A DNA stretch of 64,000 bases from Xiphophorus maculatus (GCF_002775205.1 NC_036455.1:4068501-4132500); one strand, 5' to 3'; positions 1-24,003 are shown, numbered from the stretch's first letter. A program made the numbers and translations. Notes: a model not told the origin generated them from the sequence alone.

Positions 1-2151
1 GAAGTTGCACTGCTTCAGTTTTTACTTTTGTCTGTCGTGGCTCAACATTTTGTATTTCTGGACCAGCACTGATTAAACCATCAAAGTATGAGATACAATT
101 GGGGCAACAAAATACTGTGTAGAAGTTTTAACTAAGGGACTTATGACTTTTTAAAGGGAACTGAATCTTCAGGATCTTTTCACTTTAAAGAGTCATTAAA
201 AAGATAGTGGTTTGAACATTTACTTTTTCAAAGAAGAAACCAATTTATACCCAATACAGTTTTTAAAATTCACAAAAATGTAGAATTATCTGTACTACGT
301 ACAAATACCACAGTATGTTCTTGCAGAAAAAGAATAGCTAAGTATTCTCATAAAATACAACATTTTAAAATATAGATGTCAAACCTATGTTATTCTTTAA
401 GACAAGTTTTGTGTGCATTAGTAACATTTTAGGGTTATTTGTGATTTAGAAGGATAAGAAAAGAAAAAATTGACTTGACGTGAACAGGTCTTCAGGATGG
501 CTAAAAAGACACATTTTTGAAAAGTAATTTTTTCAAAGAACAAGCCCTTTTATCTTTAATAAAGTTTTTGAAATTCACAAAAATGTCAATTTATCTGTAC
601 TAGGTAAAATGTATATTTATTCAAATACAACCACCAATTTAGAAGCATAAGGGAAGAAACCAATTCGACTGGAGCCGCTGTAGCAGAAACAAAAATCCTC
701 TTCTGCGCCATGAAATATAGAAAATATCAACCCATTTCTATCAATTGTATTAATCTTAAATGAAATGAAAATAACAATAGTTTTGATGTGTGTGCCAAAC
801 ATTATAAGGAAGCTAAGTTGTAAAAAACAAAGAGCAGCTCTCGCTTACTGAAACTCAAATTCTACCATTCACGACAAAAGAATCAAATCGTTCGAGAATG
901 ACACGTCAATATTTATAACCCGCACAAACACCAAAAAAACTAGAGAATTACAAGAAATACTAGTTAATACATATAAATATATAGGTTGTTCGGTGGTTAT
1001 TGCCATAAATAGCGAATAAAGGTCAACAACATGGCAGCAAGAATGAATTTCGGTAGGTTGACATGTTGCAGACGATTCGCTGAAGAGACACAGATCGAAC
1101 CTTGAAGCAGGCAGGCTGCAGCAGTAGAGGACAACACAGCGTGTCCCTCCTGTCAGCTGAGACAAGGAGGCTACAGTTCCCATCGTTTCACCAACACTGG
1201 GCTGGAAAAGTGGTGCTATGTCTCATGAGTCTCAATGTCCAAGAATCCTGGACAAATGAAAACATGGAACTCCTTCCTTCATCTTAAAAGTAAATGTAAC
1301 CAATACCAGAGATTTTTTAAAAAAGCCTTTCTTAATTAAGAGCTATAATTGTACATTTATGAGTCAATATGCTATGATACTAACGCTATGAATAAATGTG
1401 TGGACCCGAGGAAGAGCAGGCATTGTCACGGCGACGGCTAATGGGAACCCAAATAAACAAAAAAATAAAAATGTCAGCTGAGACATTCAGAAAGTAGGAT
1501 GAGAAGTTGGAGAAAGCAACATGAGAACATTATACCACCTGCTGCTGCTGCTGATATAATGATGTGAGGATAGTTACCTGGCTTACTTTGGGCTCCAGTT
1601 AATAAACAAGCTCTGTTTAAATTTCACAGCCTGCCTTAACATTGTCAAAAAATAATTATTGGAATAATCGTGATTAATCGACTACTGAAATAATCGTCAA
1701 CTAATTTAATAATTCATTAATCGTTAACTTTAGTATACAGACTCAAAAATATGCCATTTTCTGAAAGGATATGCATTTTAGGCAATAAAATGTTTCTTTT
1801 CTCTTTAAAGCAAAAATGTTAATTATTATCCTTCTTCCAACATGATTATGGTTTATATCAAAGCATTAAAATCATCTCAAACTATTGAACATAACAATAT
1901 ATTAGCTGTAGTCTAATGGGCGCCACAGGCAGCAGGTAACAATCCAGCAGAACAATTTCAGGAAGTGGAAAAACGACAGACTTACATCACGGATGTGCAG
2001 CCAACAAATCTGCTGAAATTACATGATGAGGAATATCACTGATAAATCTTTGCCATGAGGAAATAAGAAAGCTCTGAGTGCAAAAAGGTGTTCAACCAAG
2101 CACAATCAAAGCAAACCTAATAAAGTGGCCAGAAAGCTTATGTTTCTCTCT

Positions 2152-2565
2152 GTAACACTTTATTTAAGGGGTGTGCATACGACTGATGTGACAATTTTAT
2201 AAACATAACACCTGTTCTGAACGTGAAAGACTCTTCATGAATGTTTGACTGTTGTTATGAAGTGATATTTGGTAAATAATGACACATTTAATGCAAAGTT
2301 GTACTAAAAGTTACATTAGAAGTCTGTTAAAATGGTCAACTTTGCATTATTTGGTGAATAATGACACTTTTAATACAAAGTTTCACTAAAACTTTCATTA
2401 AAAGTCCATTAAAGTGTCAATTTTGCATTAACATTACTGAATGACACTTCATGACAACAGTCATAACCATTCATAAAAACTCCTTCATGTTAATAACAGC
2501 TGTTATATCATGTTCATGGTAGCATTACGTCAGTCTTATGCACAGCCATTCAAATAAAGTACTAC
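2152..2565. mobile_element. MITE with ACACTTTATTT-type inverted ends, copy 1
   Basis: The left end (gtaacactttatttaaggg) is matched in inverse at the right end (caaataaagtactac). The inner part of the inverted repeat continues as tgcatacgactga against cagtcttatgca. The interior holds two imperfect copies of a segment containing 'aataatgacac' and 'ttaatgcaaagtt'. A shorter relative is at 42025-42243. No coding capacity is seen, so it is a non-autonomous DNA element; the superfamily is not determined. Confidence 0.6.
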
Positions 2566-3812
2566 CTTTCGCTCTTAAGTGTATTTTTCAGATTTTTTTA
2601 AATGCCCTTCATTCTAAATAAAAACCTATCCAGAAATTGGGCTTTGATAAATACAGATGAGGGGGGAAAAAAACTAATAAAAATACTTAAAACAGAAAAT
2701 GTATTTGGAAACATAAGCATAACAGTTGCTTCTAATGCCAGGAGTCGGTGTTAGATTTGCAAATTTGCCAACATAAAATGGTGGATTCCTAAAAACAGCA
2801 AAAAAAAAAAAAAAGAAAACTGAACAATTTTCTAAAGTAGTTCCCTGAAATAAACATCTTTGACAGCAGCGTAGCAGCTCCAAGTGGAAAAACAACATTA
2901 TTCTGGCAACTTTACAACTACCTGGATTCTTCACAAACTCATGAAATAAATGTTGGGTAAATCAGAATGTTTTTGACGTTATGACCCGAGGGAAAAAGGT
3001 TATATTCACAAACATTAAAACTTTATTCAAGTCAGAGATTTAGAGATACTTTTCTGCTGCAGAATCGAGTCGTGGAAATCATACAAGAAGAATGAGTTTC
3101 ACCATAACTTCTTCACTTTATTTTTTGCGGTGCTGATTATTTTTGATGACCTCAAGATTTTGTTCACAGAAACATCCAGCTGCTTTTGTAGAATAAATTA
3201 TGCAGGTATTCTGCTGCAAACACATCACATTAATTACAGATGGTTTTTGATCTCACTAATTTTTTTTTTTTTAATTATTTTTTGTGGACAAGGTTTTCTG
3301 TTTTGTTTTGGAGATGTTAATTTAATAATCAACTTGAGCAAAGAGACAAGGCTGACAGGATGCAGCAATCTAATCAGAACGAGTCTCGGCACGTCAGACA
3401 AAATCAAAACTTTTGCTTGTCTTGTGCTTATTATGAACAACTCACAAAGCTGTCTTTAACCAGATATGGCAGAAAGATGTCTGGAAAAAAAACATATTTT
3501 CACGCCTGCTGGTCGTTCTGAGTCTTCACTGGATTAATTTTCTGATAACTTTAGAAACAGCGTAATAGGAGTGAACCAAAATTACATAAAATATTCTAAC
3601 ATGTCGTCAACTTGACATCTTAAACTCCAAAATAGACAAACATTTTACAAGACAACTCTGCCTTTAACAAAAGCAGCATTTTTCCAGGAATATAATCGGT
3701 TTTCTCTTCATGGGAAGCTAACCTAGCCCGTCTTTTAGCTATTACTCAAATCTAACGATCTTCTAATTCTCTTAATGATTCTCTTAGCAGCTTCATTCCT
3801 CCCGGTGGAGCT

Positions 3813-3930
3813 GTTCAGAAATAATGGGTTATTATTAAATAATTTATTTAAAAACATGTACATGAAGTGAATCAAACGTCTGAACACATATATAATTGTA
3901 CTAAACTTTAGCCGTGGCACTGATATGCAT
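3813..3930. repeat. Duplicated intronic segment, copy 1
   Basis: About 115 bp here recurs at 4317-4436 with only scattered substitutions, at a 504-bp offset. The shared core begins gggttattattaaataatt and runs to 'ttagccgtg'. It may be a local duplication or two insertions of one short element. No terminal repeats are clear. Confidence 0.7.
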
Positions 3931-4316
3931 AGATAGTTATGACAAAGATGTCTTAATCAATTAAAATCAAAACCTGCTGGTATGGCATTCATTAAAAGAA
4001 AAGGTTACTCTACAATCTTTCCCAAATAGAATTGTCTGTGATTAGTTCTTTTTACTAAAATGTTTGATTTTTGAGCTACAACAAAGTTTAAACAAGCGAG
4101 TTTCTTGATTTTTCAGGGGTTTTTTTCCCCAGAACTAGAAGAAAACCAGTAATTGGTACTGGCTAATAAAAGCCTAATGAGTGAACCTCTCACTTAAATC
4201 TTCGTCAAGATAAATGGTTGAAAAATTTAAATAAAATGATTGCTGCAATGTTAAGGCCCCTTTATCCAAATGGGTAAAGACCTGGTTTGTATTTCATGAA
4301 CTCTAGTTGGAAAGGT

Positions 4317-4436
4317 TTTCAGGAATGATGGGTTATTATTAAATAATTTATTTAAAAACATGTACATGAAGTGAATCAAATGTCTGAACACAAACATAAT
4401 TGTGCTACATTTTAGCCGTGATGCTAAAATGTGCAT
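4317..4436. repeat. Duplicated intronic segment, copy 2
   Basis: Second copy of the segment at 3813-3930. It lies about 110 bp from the exon 7 donor of the nicotinic receptor gene. Confidence 0.7.
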
Positions 4437-4547
4437 TTTTTTTGTTACTTTGCGTTTGATTTTGATGTGTTGCCTCTTTGTTTGCACCTTCCTGAAGTTG
4501 GAGTAAAACCAAGCAGCTTCACCGTCCGCCCGCTCTGATCCACTCAC

Positions 4548-15159
<10,612 letters not shown>

Positions 15160-15300
15160 CCTGGTCGGGAACAACCGGAGGGAAAAGAAAACGGAGAAGC
15201 TCTAGATGTCAGAGGAGAAGGAGATGGAGAGAGGATGGAGATGTGAGCGGAGCTCCGCATCCAGTCGGCATCAGATGGGAGCAGCGTGAGCATGTGCTCG

Positions 15301-15369
15301 CTGGAGGAGGAGGAGGAGGAGGAAGAAGAGGAGGAGGAGGCGATGGAGGAAGAGGGGGAGGAGGAGATG
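15301..15369. repeat. Purine tract (GGA/GAA)n upstream of the nicotinic receptor start
   Basis: A nearly pure G/A tract lies 140-210 bp upstream of the minus-strand ATG, probably in the 5'UTR or proximal promoter. On the minus strand it is a C/T tract, a composition often found near fish neuronal-gene promoters. The polyglutamate reading frame on the plus strand is an artefact of the tract. Confidence 0.8.
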
Positions 15370-18300
15370 AGAGCTGAGAGCTCTGTCTGCCTCTCAGGGG
15401 AGGTGGGTCTAAAATGGAAAAGCAAGAAACATGTCAATGATGCGAGTGAAAGGGTTGTAGATAGAGAAGGAGGGTGAGAATGGAAAGGTTTTAATTGGTT
15501 GAACAGACGATGTTGAAGATTGTTGGGAAAAGGAGAAGATGAGACCATTCATGTAAATAGTGCAGAGAATAGAAACTATATTAAAAAATTCACACTTGAT
15601 TTATTCATTTTTATCTTTTATCGTCAAATAAAAATAATGAATAGAAATTCTAAAATATAAGTTCTAAATATTTATCTATTTTGATTTGTTTATTTCATTT
15701 TTTAATGATTGATTCATTTTTTTATTTATATTTGTATTTTATTAAAAATATATATCTAAGATTAAAAATATCTTAGATTTATCTGTTTTAATTAAATTAT
15801 TTTGTTTTGGTTTTCAATCATTCTGGCTTGAATTTATATTTTATTATAATTGAATTTAAAGACATAAGAAGAAACACATTAAAATATGTAATTTCTATTT
15901 ATTTATGTATCTATTTTTATTTTTTAATTTTATTTAATTTTTCGCCATGAGGTTTGTGACGAAAATGCTGCATGTCAAATAGTTTCACAATTTTGACCCT
16001 ATATGTGTCTGTTTTAATAAATAAAAAGAATTAACTCATTTGACTAATTAATTATTTAAAAAAAAATAAAAACAGTTACAAAAATAGCTGAATAACATTT
16101 ATTAATTCGAATACAAATAATAAACGCAAAAAAGAAGATTTAAAAAAAATCTCATAAATATTTGGCTGAGTTTTCTCCTCATCCTTTAGTTTATAATCAG
16201 TAGATTATCCTCCAAATCCCCAACATTTCCTCATAAATTCATCCTCCATCCTTCACACACACCCTGCTTTGTGTTCTCTCTCTCTTGTTAACATGTGCTG
16301 CACAGCATGTTTCAGAAATCTCCATGACAGATTACTTCACTCGTGATAACACTCCACAGTGGTGACTTCCACGCACCGCTGGGCTGAAAGCCCTGTGAGT
16401 GTGTGTGTGGGTGTGTGTGTGAGGTCTTTGAATCAGCGGTGCAGACGGACTCCGGTTTAATTGAGAAAGTGCTGGGCTCTGCAGGAGGACACTGGGAATG
16501 TGCATAGTTAAACTCTACTTCTCATTTGTCCTCGTGAAATGCTGATGCAAGGGCAGAGGCAGCGAGAAGCTGAAAGACCGAGGCACAGAAAGGGGGGGAA
16601 GGGGGCAAGAAAATGAGGAAGAAAGACTTAGACTGTATAATAGATTACCCTATTACTTCTGCTGCCCTTTGGAATTACCCCCCTCTCTCCCAGGAAGCCT
16701 GTCACACATCCGGAGCTACACATTCATGCTCTGCTGCACACAGAGGATGGAGAGTGGGTCCTTTGAGGCGAAAAGAATGATGGCAGAGTCAAGAAGAGCA
16801 GGATAAACTGCACATTTGGAGCAGGAAATAAGCAGAATCCAATCATCATGTTGCTGGGGTTTTTTGTTGTTGTTTTTTTGTTAATTTGTGCCAAGCTGAT
16901 TTTCTGCACGTCACGTTGTTGTGCACCGAGCAACCAGTGTGACACAGAGCCAACAAAACTAAATTCATTAGGCCTCGTAAAGACACAGCTTGGAGGCACC
17001 GAGGCGTGGGTGACATCTGGTGGTTTGTTTTCCAAGTGCACGCTGCGCTGGAGCTCAGCACTGGCAGGAGTGTTGTCAGGGAGCAGCGAGGAGCCGGTCT
17101 CAATTAACAGGCAGGGGAGTCAGATAAGCAGAGCAGGGCGGAAATGAGATGTTAATTATTTTAAAAAATGTCAGGAAAACAAAGTCAGAGAAGGAACTGA
17201 GTTAATTCCACAAACAGTGCTTTGCAAAACTTTAATGCATCGACCAACATATGCATTAGAAAAAGTGGAATAATTTTATGGCATTTTTGTGCCAGGAATT
17301 TTGGACTTGTAACAAAAACCAAAATTGCCGTCGCAATCTATTTGAGTCTATCTGATCCATCAAAGGCTTTACATAAATAACTTTAAAGTCTTGCAGGTGT
17401 CTTGTTTCCTTTGATCCAATTTATTTATTTATTATGTATCTATTGTGATATTTTACAGTACAATCAAGTAACAATGTTATAAAAATGCTACCTATATCAA
17501 AAAAAAATAAATAAAAGAAATCTGACTTTGTAGTTAAACGTTTTGAAATTGGGCCTCTGTCTCTTTAAAAATTCCTGCTCTTTCTGAAACTCTGCCTTCA
17601 GGAAGTCATCACAATATTGTTTCTCCATTAATTCTCTAAGAATGTTTTTTTTACCAGCGTTGCACTGAGAGGTACAGTAGCTCAGCAGATGCGCAGTAAC
17701 AACAGATGTTTGCTAATTGCTACTGGCTAGTCTGAAGGAGCTGAGTGTGGGAGTCGCAGAAGCTTGGAAGCTGCAGCTTACAGGAGGAGCTGTGTCTTGA
17801 AGGGAGAGCTACTGTAGGTCCAATCAGGCGTTTTCCGCAGCTGAATGGTTGCCATGGAGATTAAAGGTTTTCCTAAACGCGCATTAAAGAATGGAGACAA
17901 CACTCCAGGTCTGTTTTTGATGATGGAATAACATTATAAAGGTGATGTAAAGCTTTAAAAAGTTGATTTTACATAACACTGCCCCTTTGACTGCTAGTGA
18001 ACTATCCATGCAACAGTCTGCGATTTGAAGCAATGTTTAAAGCAGGCTTAATAATTGCACTAAAAGTAAAAATGTGAAAAAGAAAACATTCTCAAATATT
18101 AGGGCTGTCAATGTTAACGCATGCTATTAACCTAAAAGACATTACGTGTTAATGTTACATAATGCGTAATGACGGCACTTGACATCATGTAATGTTTACC
18201 GATTTTCCTCATTGTTGACTGTGTGGTGTCTTCTGGCTTTGTATTTTTGTGTTTTTATGATGTAAAGCACTCTGAACTGCCTTGTTCTTGAAATGTTTAT

Positions 18301-19910
18301 GCAAATAAACTTGATTTATTGTATTACCTATTTTGACGTAAAAGTCTGCAGAGGGTTACTTAGTTTACAGCAGCACGTTACTTGGCCTTGTACTGCGGTC
18401 AACAATGCAGAGACAGGTCTAGGAGTGGTAACATTTAACTTTTACTGCCAAAAACAAGTAAAAAACAACAATATTGTTAATTTTACTGACAGGGGCCCCA
18501 AAATACTCTTTTTATTTATATAAAATAATTTATCTGTTTTTGCATTCTTATCGATCAGGGGTTTGGAATTGTCTTTTTAAATAATGAGGTGAGCCTCTGC
18601 ATTAAAACTTGCTGTTAAATTCACTTTATTCTGGTTGAGCACACTTAATGCTCCACTGTGCTAAATGCTGAATGCCACACCTGACAATGCAGCCATCAGC
18701 CATCTGCCATTGCTCCTGCTGTGCTGTGTGCTTTTAATTACCCTGCTGATTGGATTAGGCCCTTTCCTACGCTGACATGTCCCCTCCACTTAATAGGATG
18801 TTATCGACAAAACCAGCACTTCCCTGTGAAGTCTGATTTTGTCAGAGTGGCTTTTTTCCTGTTGTCCGGAGTGGAGTTAAGTTGATGAAGTTCTACTCCA
18901 ATGGATTTCAGTTACATCCTGTTGCAGCAAGTCCAGGAGGAGGACAAAGTGGACTGTAATCCGATAAAATGTGTGGAATAGTGGATCCGGCAAAGTGTTT
19001 CTTTGGCGGAAAGTGATTTGTTGTCAAAAACTGGCTACAACTTTCAAATAAAAGAAGTGCCAAATAGCATACCATCTTCTAAAGCTGAAAATAAATCAGA
19101 ACATATATTAAACAAATAGAGTCCTCTTTTAGATTGTTAAACTGACTCCAAGTGATAAGATTTAGACAAAACCATTTGGGCTGCGTGCCTGTGTGGTCTA
19201 TGCGCTTAGTTCAGGTAATATTTATGTGTTTATAGCGTCGGGTGATGAAATAAGATATGATGACGTACCTTTAGCCCACTTTGTAATCCAGCTAAAGCTC
19301 AGGTCACATTATCCTTTCTCTGAAAAAACAGTTTTCATGTTTTCTGGTGGCTGCTGGTCCAGAAGCACTAGAGCTACAAATGGAAGTACAAAAACATGAA
19401 AATGTGAATTTTGCAACATACATCCCCTTTAACATGACTGAGATCTATAGAGTTTGAGTTGGACTTTATTGTTTTTTATGCCTATATATGTATTTCTCTG
19501 AGCATTGAAAAGTCTGAGTTTGAGGTAAATCTGACGTGAAGTCCCAACCTGGAAACACCGGCAGCTATCTTGAGCGTTTTTCCTCACATAAATATTATTT
19601 ACGTGTAGAAAAATAAACAAATAATGTACAAATGCTTTTATAACCCTAAGAGACAGAAACAAATGCTTTACTATAGTCATTCCTCATGCCTTTCCATCTT
19701 GGCATTGATGGTGGTGATGGTGATTAACACATACCAGCAGACTGGAACCTCTAACAGACAAAATCCCTGCTTTTATAGGTTACTGTTGACCAATTAATTA
19801 AATCCAAAGGGAGCACTTGCTTCCAGTCTAAAATTGTGTGAAAATACCAGGTTGTACTTACTTTTTCATTCAGTTTCTGTATTTTACTGGTTAGGTAAAC
19901 TGCTGGGTAG
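15370..19910. other. Intergenic DNA upstream of the nicotinic receptor gene
   Basis: No exon, RNA gene or intact element is recognisable. 15580-16170 is very AT-rich and largely homopolymeric. 16250-17150 is less AT-rich and of mixed composition. 17540-17995 resembles a degraded interspersed repeat ending in 'acataacactgcccctttga'. 18600-18850 is a complex, non-repetitive stretch that could be a conserved regulatory element. Confidence 0.45.
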
Positions 19911-22900
19911 TTGGTTGGTTGATCCATTGGTTGTTCATTTGTTTGGGGGTTGGTTGGTCATTGGTTTGGGGGTTGGTTGTTCTTTGGTTGGTTGGTTGGT
20001 TGGTTGGTTGGTTGGTTGGTTGGTTGGTTGGTTGGTTGGTTGGTTGGTTGGTTGGTTGGTTGGTTGGTTGGTTGTTCATTTGTTTGGGGGTTGGTTGGTT
20101 GTTCTTTGGTTTGGGGGTTGGTTGGTTGGTAATTGGTTTGAGGGTTGGTTGGTTGTTCTTTGGTTTGGGGGTTGGTTGGTTGGTAATTGGTTTGAGGGTT
20201 GGTTGGTTGGTCATTGGTTTGGGGGTTGGTTGGTTGGTAATTGGTTTGAGGGTTGGTTGGTTGTTCTTTGGTTTGAGGGTTGGTTGGTTGTTCTTTGGTT
20301 TGGGGGTTGGTTGGTTGGTTGGTAATTGGTTTGGGGGCTGGTTGGTTGGTCATTGGTTTGGGGGCTGGTTGGTTGGTAATTGGTTTGGGGGTTGGTTGGT
20401 CATTGGTTTGGGGGTTGGTTGGTTGGTAATTGGTTTGAGGGTTGGTTGGTTGTTCTTTGGTTTGGGGGTTGGTTGGTTGGTTGGTTGGTAATTGGTTTGG
20501 GGGCTGGTTGGTTGGTCATTGGTTTGGGGGTTGGTTGGTCATTGGTTTGGGGGCTGGTTGGTTGGTAATTGGTTTGGGGGCTGGTTGGTTGGTCATTGGT
20601 TTGGGGGCTGGTTGGTTGGTCATTGGTTTGGGGGCTGGTTGGTTGGTAATTGGTTTGGGGGTTGGTTGGTTGGTAATTGGTTTGGGGGTTGGTTGTTGGT
20701 AATTGGTTTGGGGGTTGGTTGGTTGGTCATTGGTTTGGGGGCTGGTTGGTTGGTAATTGGTTTGGGGGTTGGTTGGTTGGTAATTGGTTTGGGGGCTGGT
20801 TGGTTGGTAATTGATTTGGGGGTCGGTTGGTTGGTCATTGGTTTGGGGGCTGGTTGGTTGGTCATTGGTTTGGGGGTTGGTTGGTTGGTCATTGGTTTGG
20901 GGGCTGGTTGGTTGGTCATTGGTTTGGGGGTTGGTTGGTTGGTCATTGGTTTGGGGGCTGGTTGATTGGTCATTGGTTTGGGGGTTGGTTGGTTGGTTGG
21001 TTGGTTGGTTGGTTGGTTGGTTGGTTGGTCATTGGTTTGGGGGCTGGTTGGTTGGTAATTGGTTTGGGGGTTGGTTGGTCATTGGTTTGGGGGTTGGTTG
21101 GTTGGTAATTGGTTTGAGGGTTGGTTGGTTGTTCTTTGGTTTGGGGGTTGGTTGGTTGGTTGGTTGGTAATTGGTTTGGGGGCTGGTTGGTTGGTCATTG
21201 GTTTGGGGGTTGGTTGGTCATTGGTTTGGGGGCTGGTTGGTTGGTAATTGGTTTGGGGGCTGGTTGGTTGGTCATTGGTTTGGGGGCTGGTTGGTTGGTC
21301 ATTGGTTTGGGGGCTGGTTGGTTGGTAATTGGTTTGGGGGTTGGTTGGTTGGTAATTGGTTTGGGGGTTGGTTGTTGGTAATTGGTTTGGGGGTTGGTTG
21401 GTTGGTCATTGGTTTGGGGGCTGGTTGGTTGGTAATTGGTTTGGGGGTTGGTTGGTTGGTAATTGGTTTGGGGGCTGGTTGGTTGGTAATTGGTTTGGGG
21501 GTTGGTTGGTCATTGGTTTGGGGGTTGGTTGGTTGGTAATTGGTTTGAGGGTTGGTTGGTTGGTCATTGGTTTGGGGGCTGGTTGGTCATTGGTTTGGGG
21601 GTTGGTTGGTTGGTAATTGGTTTGAGGGTTGGTTGGTTGTTCTTTGGTTTGGGGGTTGGTTGGTTGGTTGGTTGGTAATTGGTTTGGGGGTTGGTTGGTT
21701 GGTAATTGGTTTGGGGGCTGGTTGGTTGGTCATTGGTTTGGGGGTTGGTTGGTCATTGGTTTGGGGGCTGGTTGGTTGGTAATTGGTTTGGGGGCTGGTT
21801 GGTTGGTCATTGGTTTGGGGGCTGGTTGGTTGGTCATTGGTTTGGGGGCTGGTTGGTTGGTAATTGGTTTGGGGGTTGGTTGGTTGGTAATTGGTTTGGG
21901 GGTTGGTTGTTGGTAATTGGTTTGGGGGTTGGTTGGTTGGTCATTGGTTTGGGGGCTGGTTGGTTGGTAATTGGTTTGGGGGTTGGTTGGTTGGTAATTG
22001 GTTTGGGGGCTGGTTGGTTGGTAATTGATTTGGGGGTCGGTTGGTTGGTCATTGGTTTGGGGGCTGGTTGGTTGGTCATTGGTTTGAGGGTTGGTTGGTT
22101 GGTCATTGGTTTGGGGGCTGGTTGGTTGGTCATTGGTTTGGGGGTTGGTTGGTTGGTCATTGGTTTGGGGGCTGGTTGATTGGTCATTGGTTTGGGGGTT
22201 GGTTGGTTGGTTGGTTGGTTCGTTGGTTGGTTGGTTGGTCATTGGTTTGGGGGCTGGTTGGTTGGTAATTGGTTTGGGGGTTGGTTGGTCATTGGTTTGG
22301 GGGTTGGTTGGTTGGTAATTGGTTTGAGGGTTGGTTGGTTGTTCTTTGGTTTGGGGGTTGGTTGGTTGGTTGGTTGGTAATTGGTTTGGGGGCTGGTTGG
22401 TTGGTCATTGGTTTGGGGGTTGGTTGGTCATTGGTTTGGGGGCTGGTTGGTTGGTAATTGGTTTGGGGGCTGGTTGGTTGGTCATTGGTTTGGGGGCTGG
22501 TTGGTTGGTAATTGGTTTGGGGGTTGGTTGGTTGGTAATTGGTTTGGGGGTTGGTTGTTGGTAATTGGTTTGGGGGTTGGTTGGTTGGTCATTGGTTTGG
22601 GGGCTGGTTGGTTGGTAATTGGTTTGGGGGTTGGTTGGTTGGTAATTGGTTTGGGGGCTGGTTGGTTGGTAATTGATTTGGGGGTCGGTTGGTTGGTCAT
22701 TGGTTTGGGGGCTGGTTGGTTGGTCATTGGTTTGGGGGTTGGTTGGTTGGTCATTGGTTTGGGAGCTGGTTGGTTGGTCATTGGTTTGGGGGTTGGTTGG
22801 TTGGTCATTGGTTTGGGGGCTGGTTGATTGGTCATTGGTTTGGGGGTTGGTTGGTTGGTCATTGGTTTGGGGGCTGGTTGGTTGGTCATTGGTTTGGGGG

Positions 22901-24003
22901 CTGGTTGGTTGGTAATTGGTTTGGGGGTTGGTTGGTTGGTAATTGGTTTGGGGGTTGGTTGTTGGTAATTGGTTTGGGGGTTGGTTGGTTGGTCATTGGT
23001 TTGGGGGCTGGTTGGTTGGTAATTGGTTTGGGGGTTGGTTGGTTGGTAATTGGTTTGGGGGCTGGTTGGTTGGTAATTGATTTGGGGGTCGGTTGGTTGG
23101 TCATTGGTTTGGGGGCTGGTTGGTTGGTCATTGGTTTGGGGGTTGGTTGGTTGGTCATTGGTTTGGGGGCTGGTTGGTTGGTCATTGGTTTGGGGGTTGG
23201 TTGGTTGGTCATTGGTTTGGGGGCTGGTTGATTGGTCATTGGTTTGGGGGTTGGTTGGTTGGTTGGTTGGTTGGTTGGTTGGTTGGTTGGTTGGTTGGTT
23301 GGTTGGTTGGTTGGTTGGTTGGTTGGTCATTGGTTTGGGGGCTGGTTGGTTGGTCATTGGTTTGGGGGTTGGTTGGTTGGTCATTGGTTTGGGGGTTGGT
23401 TGGTTGGTAATTGGTTTGGGGGCTGGTTGGTTGGTAATTGGTTTGGGGGTTGGTTGGTTGGTCATTGGTTTGGGGGCTGGTTGTTGGTAATTGGTTTGGG
23501 GGCTGGTTGGTTGGTAATTGATTTGGGGGTTGGTTGGTTGGTCATTGGTTTGGGGGCTGGTTGGTTGGTAATTGGTTTGGGGGCTGGTTGGTTGGTAATT
23601 GGTTTGGGGGTTGGTTGGTTGGTCATTGGTTTGGGGGCTGGTTGGTTGGTTGGTCATTGGCTTGGGGGCTGGTTGGTTGGTAATTGGTTTGGGGGCTGGT
23701 TGGTTGTTCATTTGTTTGGGGTTGGTTGGTTGTTCTTTGGTGTGGGATTTGGTTGGTTGGTCATTGGTTGGTTGGTTGGTTGGTTGGTTGGTTGGTTGGT
23801 TGGTTGGTTGGTTGGTTGGTTGGTTGGTTGGTTGGTTGGTTGGTTGGTTGGTTGGTTGGTTGGTTGGTTGGTTGGTTGGTTGGTTGGTTGGTTGGTTGGT
23901 TGGTTGTTCATTTGTTTGGGGGTTGGTTGGTTGGTAATTGGTTTGGGGGTTTGTTGGTTGGTCATTCATTTGGGGATTCATTTGTTGATCATTCATTTGT
24001 TGG
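19911..24003. repeat. 4.1-kb G/T-only satellite (TTGG and 27-bp units, higher-order repeat)
   Basis: The plus strand consists almost only of G and T. The main unit is about 27 bp: a variable start (taattgg, tcattgg or tctttgg), then tttggggg (or tttgaggg), then gttgg or gctgg, then ttggttgg. Pure TTGG runs cap both ends (about 19987-20073 and 23766-23905) and occur inside (about 20990-21028 and 23253-23325). A block starting at 20380 recurs at 21059 (679 bp later) and 22269 (1,210 bp later). Another block recurs at 20827, 22041, 22689 and 23093. Both edges fade into degenerate units. It lies between two divergent genes. Because 27 is divisible by 3 and the unit carries few stop triplets, several frames stay open; these are not genes. 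Confidence 0.97.

Larger units (their letters stand above)
1..4547. other. Intron 7 of the nicotinic receptor gene (incomplete)
   Basis: This is AT-rich intronic DNA after the exon 7 donor. No M2, M3 or M4 coding exon is recognisable, so the next exon must lie beyond the left edge. It contains a MITE at 2152-2565 and a 504-bp-spaced duplication at 3813-3930 and 4317-4436. Positions 1650-1735 are rich in TAATCG/CGATTA motifs, as in a degraded fish repeat seen again near 35835-35945. Confidence 0.6.

Noticed and set aside
15286..15477. Polyglutamate ORF
   Set aside because: Product of the GGA/GAA tract upstream of the receptor start; no homology and no splice context.
16724..17147. Overlapping ORFs on both strands in the intergenic region
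   Set aside because: No family resemblance, no splice-linked neighbours, and similar length on both strands, as expected by chance in a less AT-rich patch.
19911..24003. Interstitial telomere repeat
   Set aside because: The unit is TTGG/TTTGGGGG-like, not the vertebrate TTAGGG; no TTAGGG run is present.
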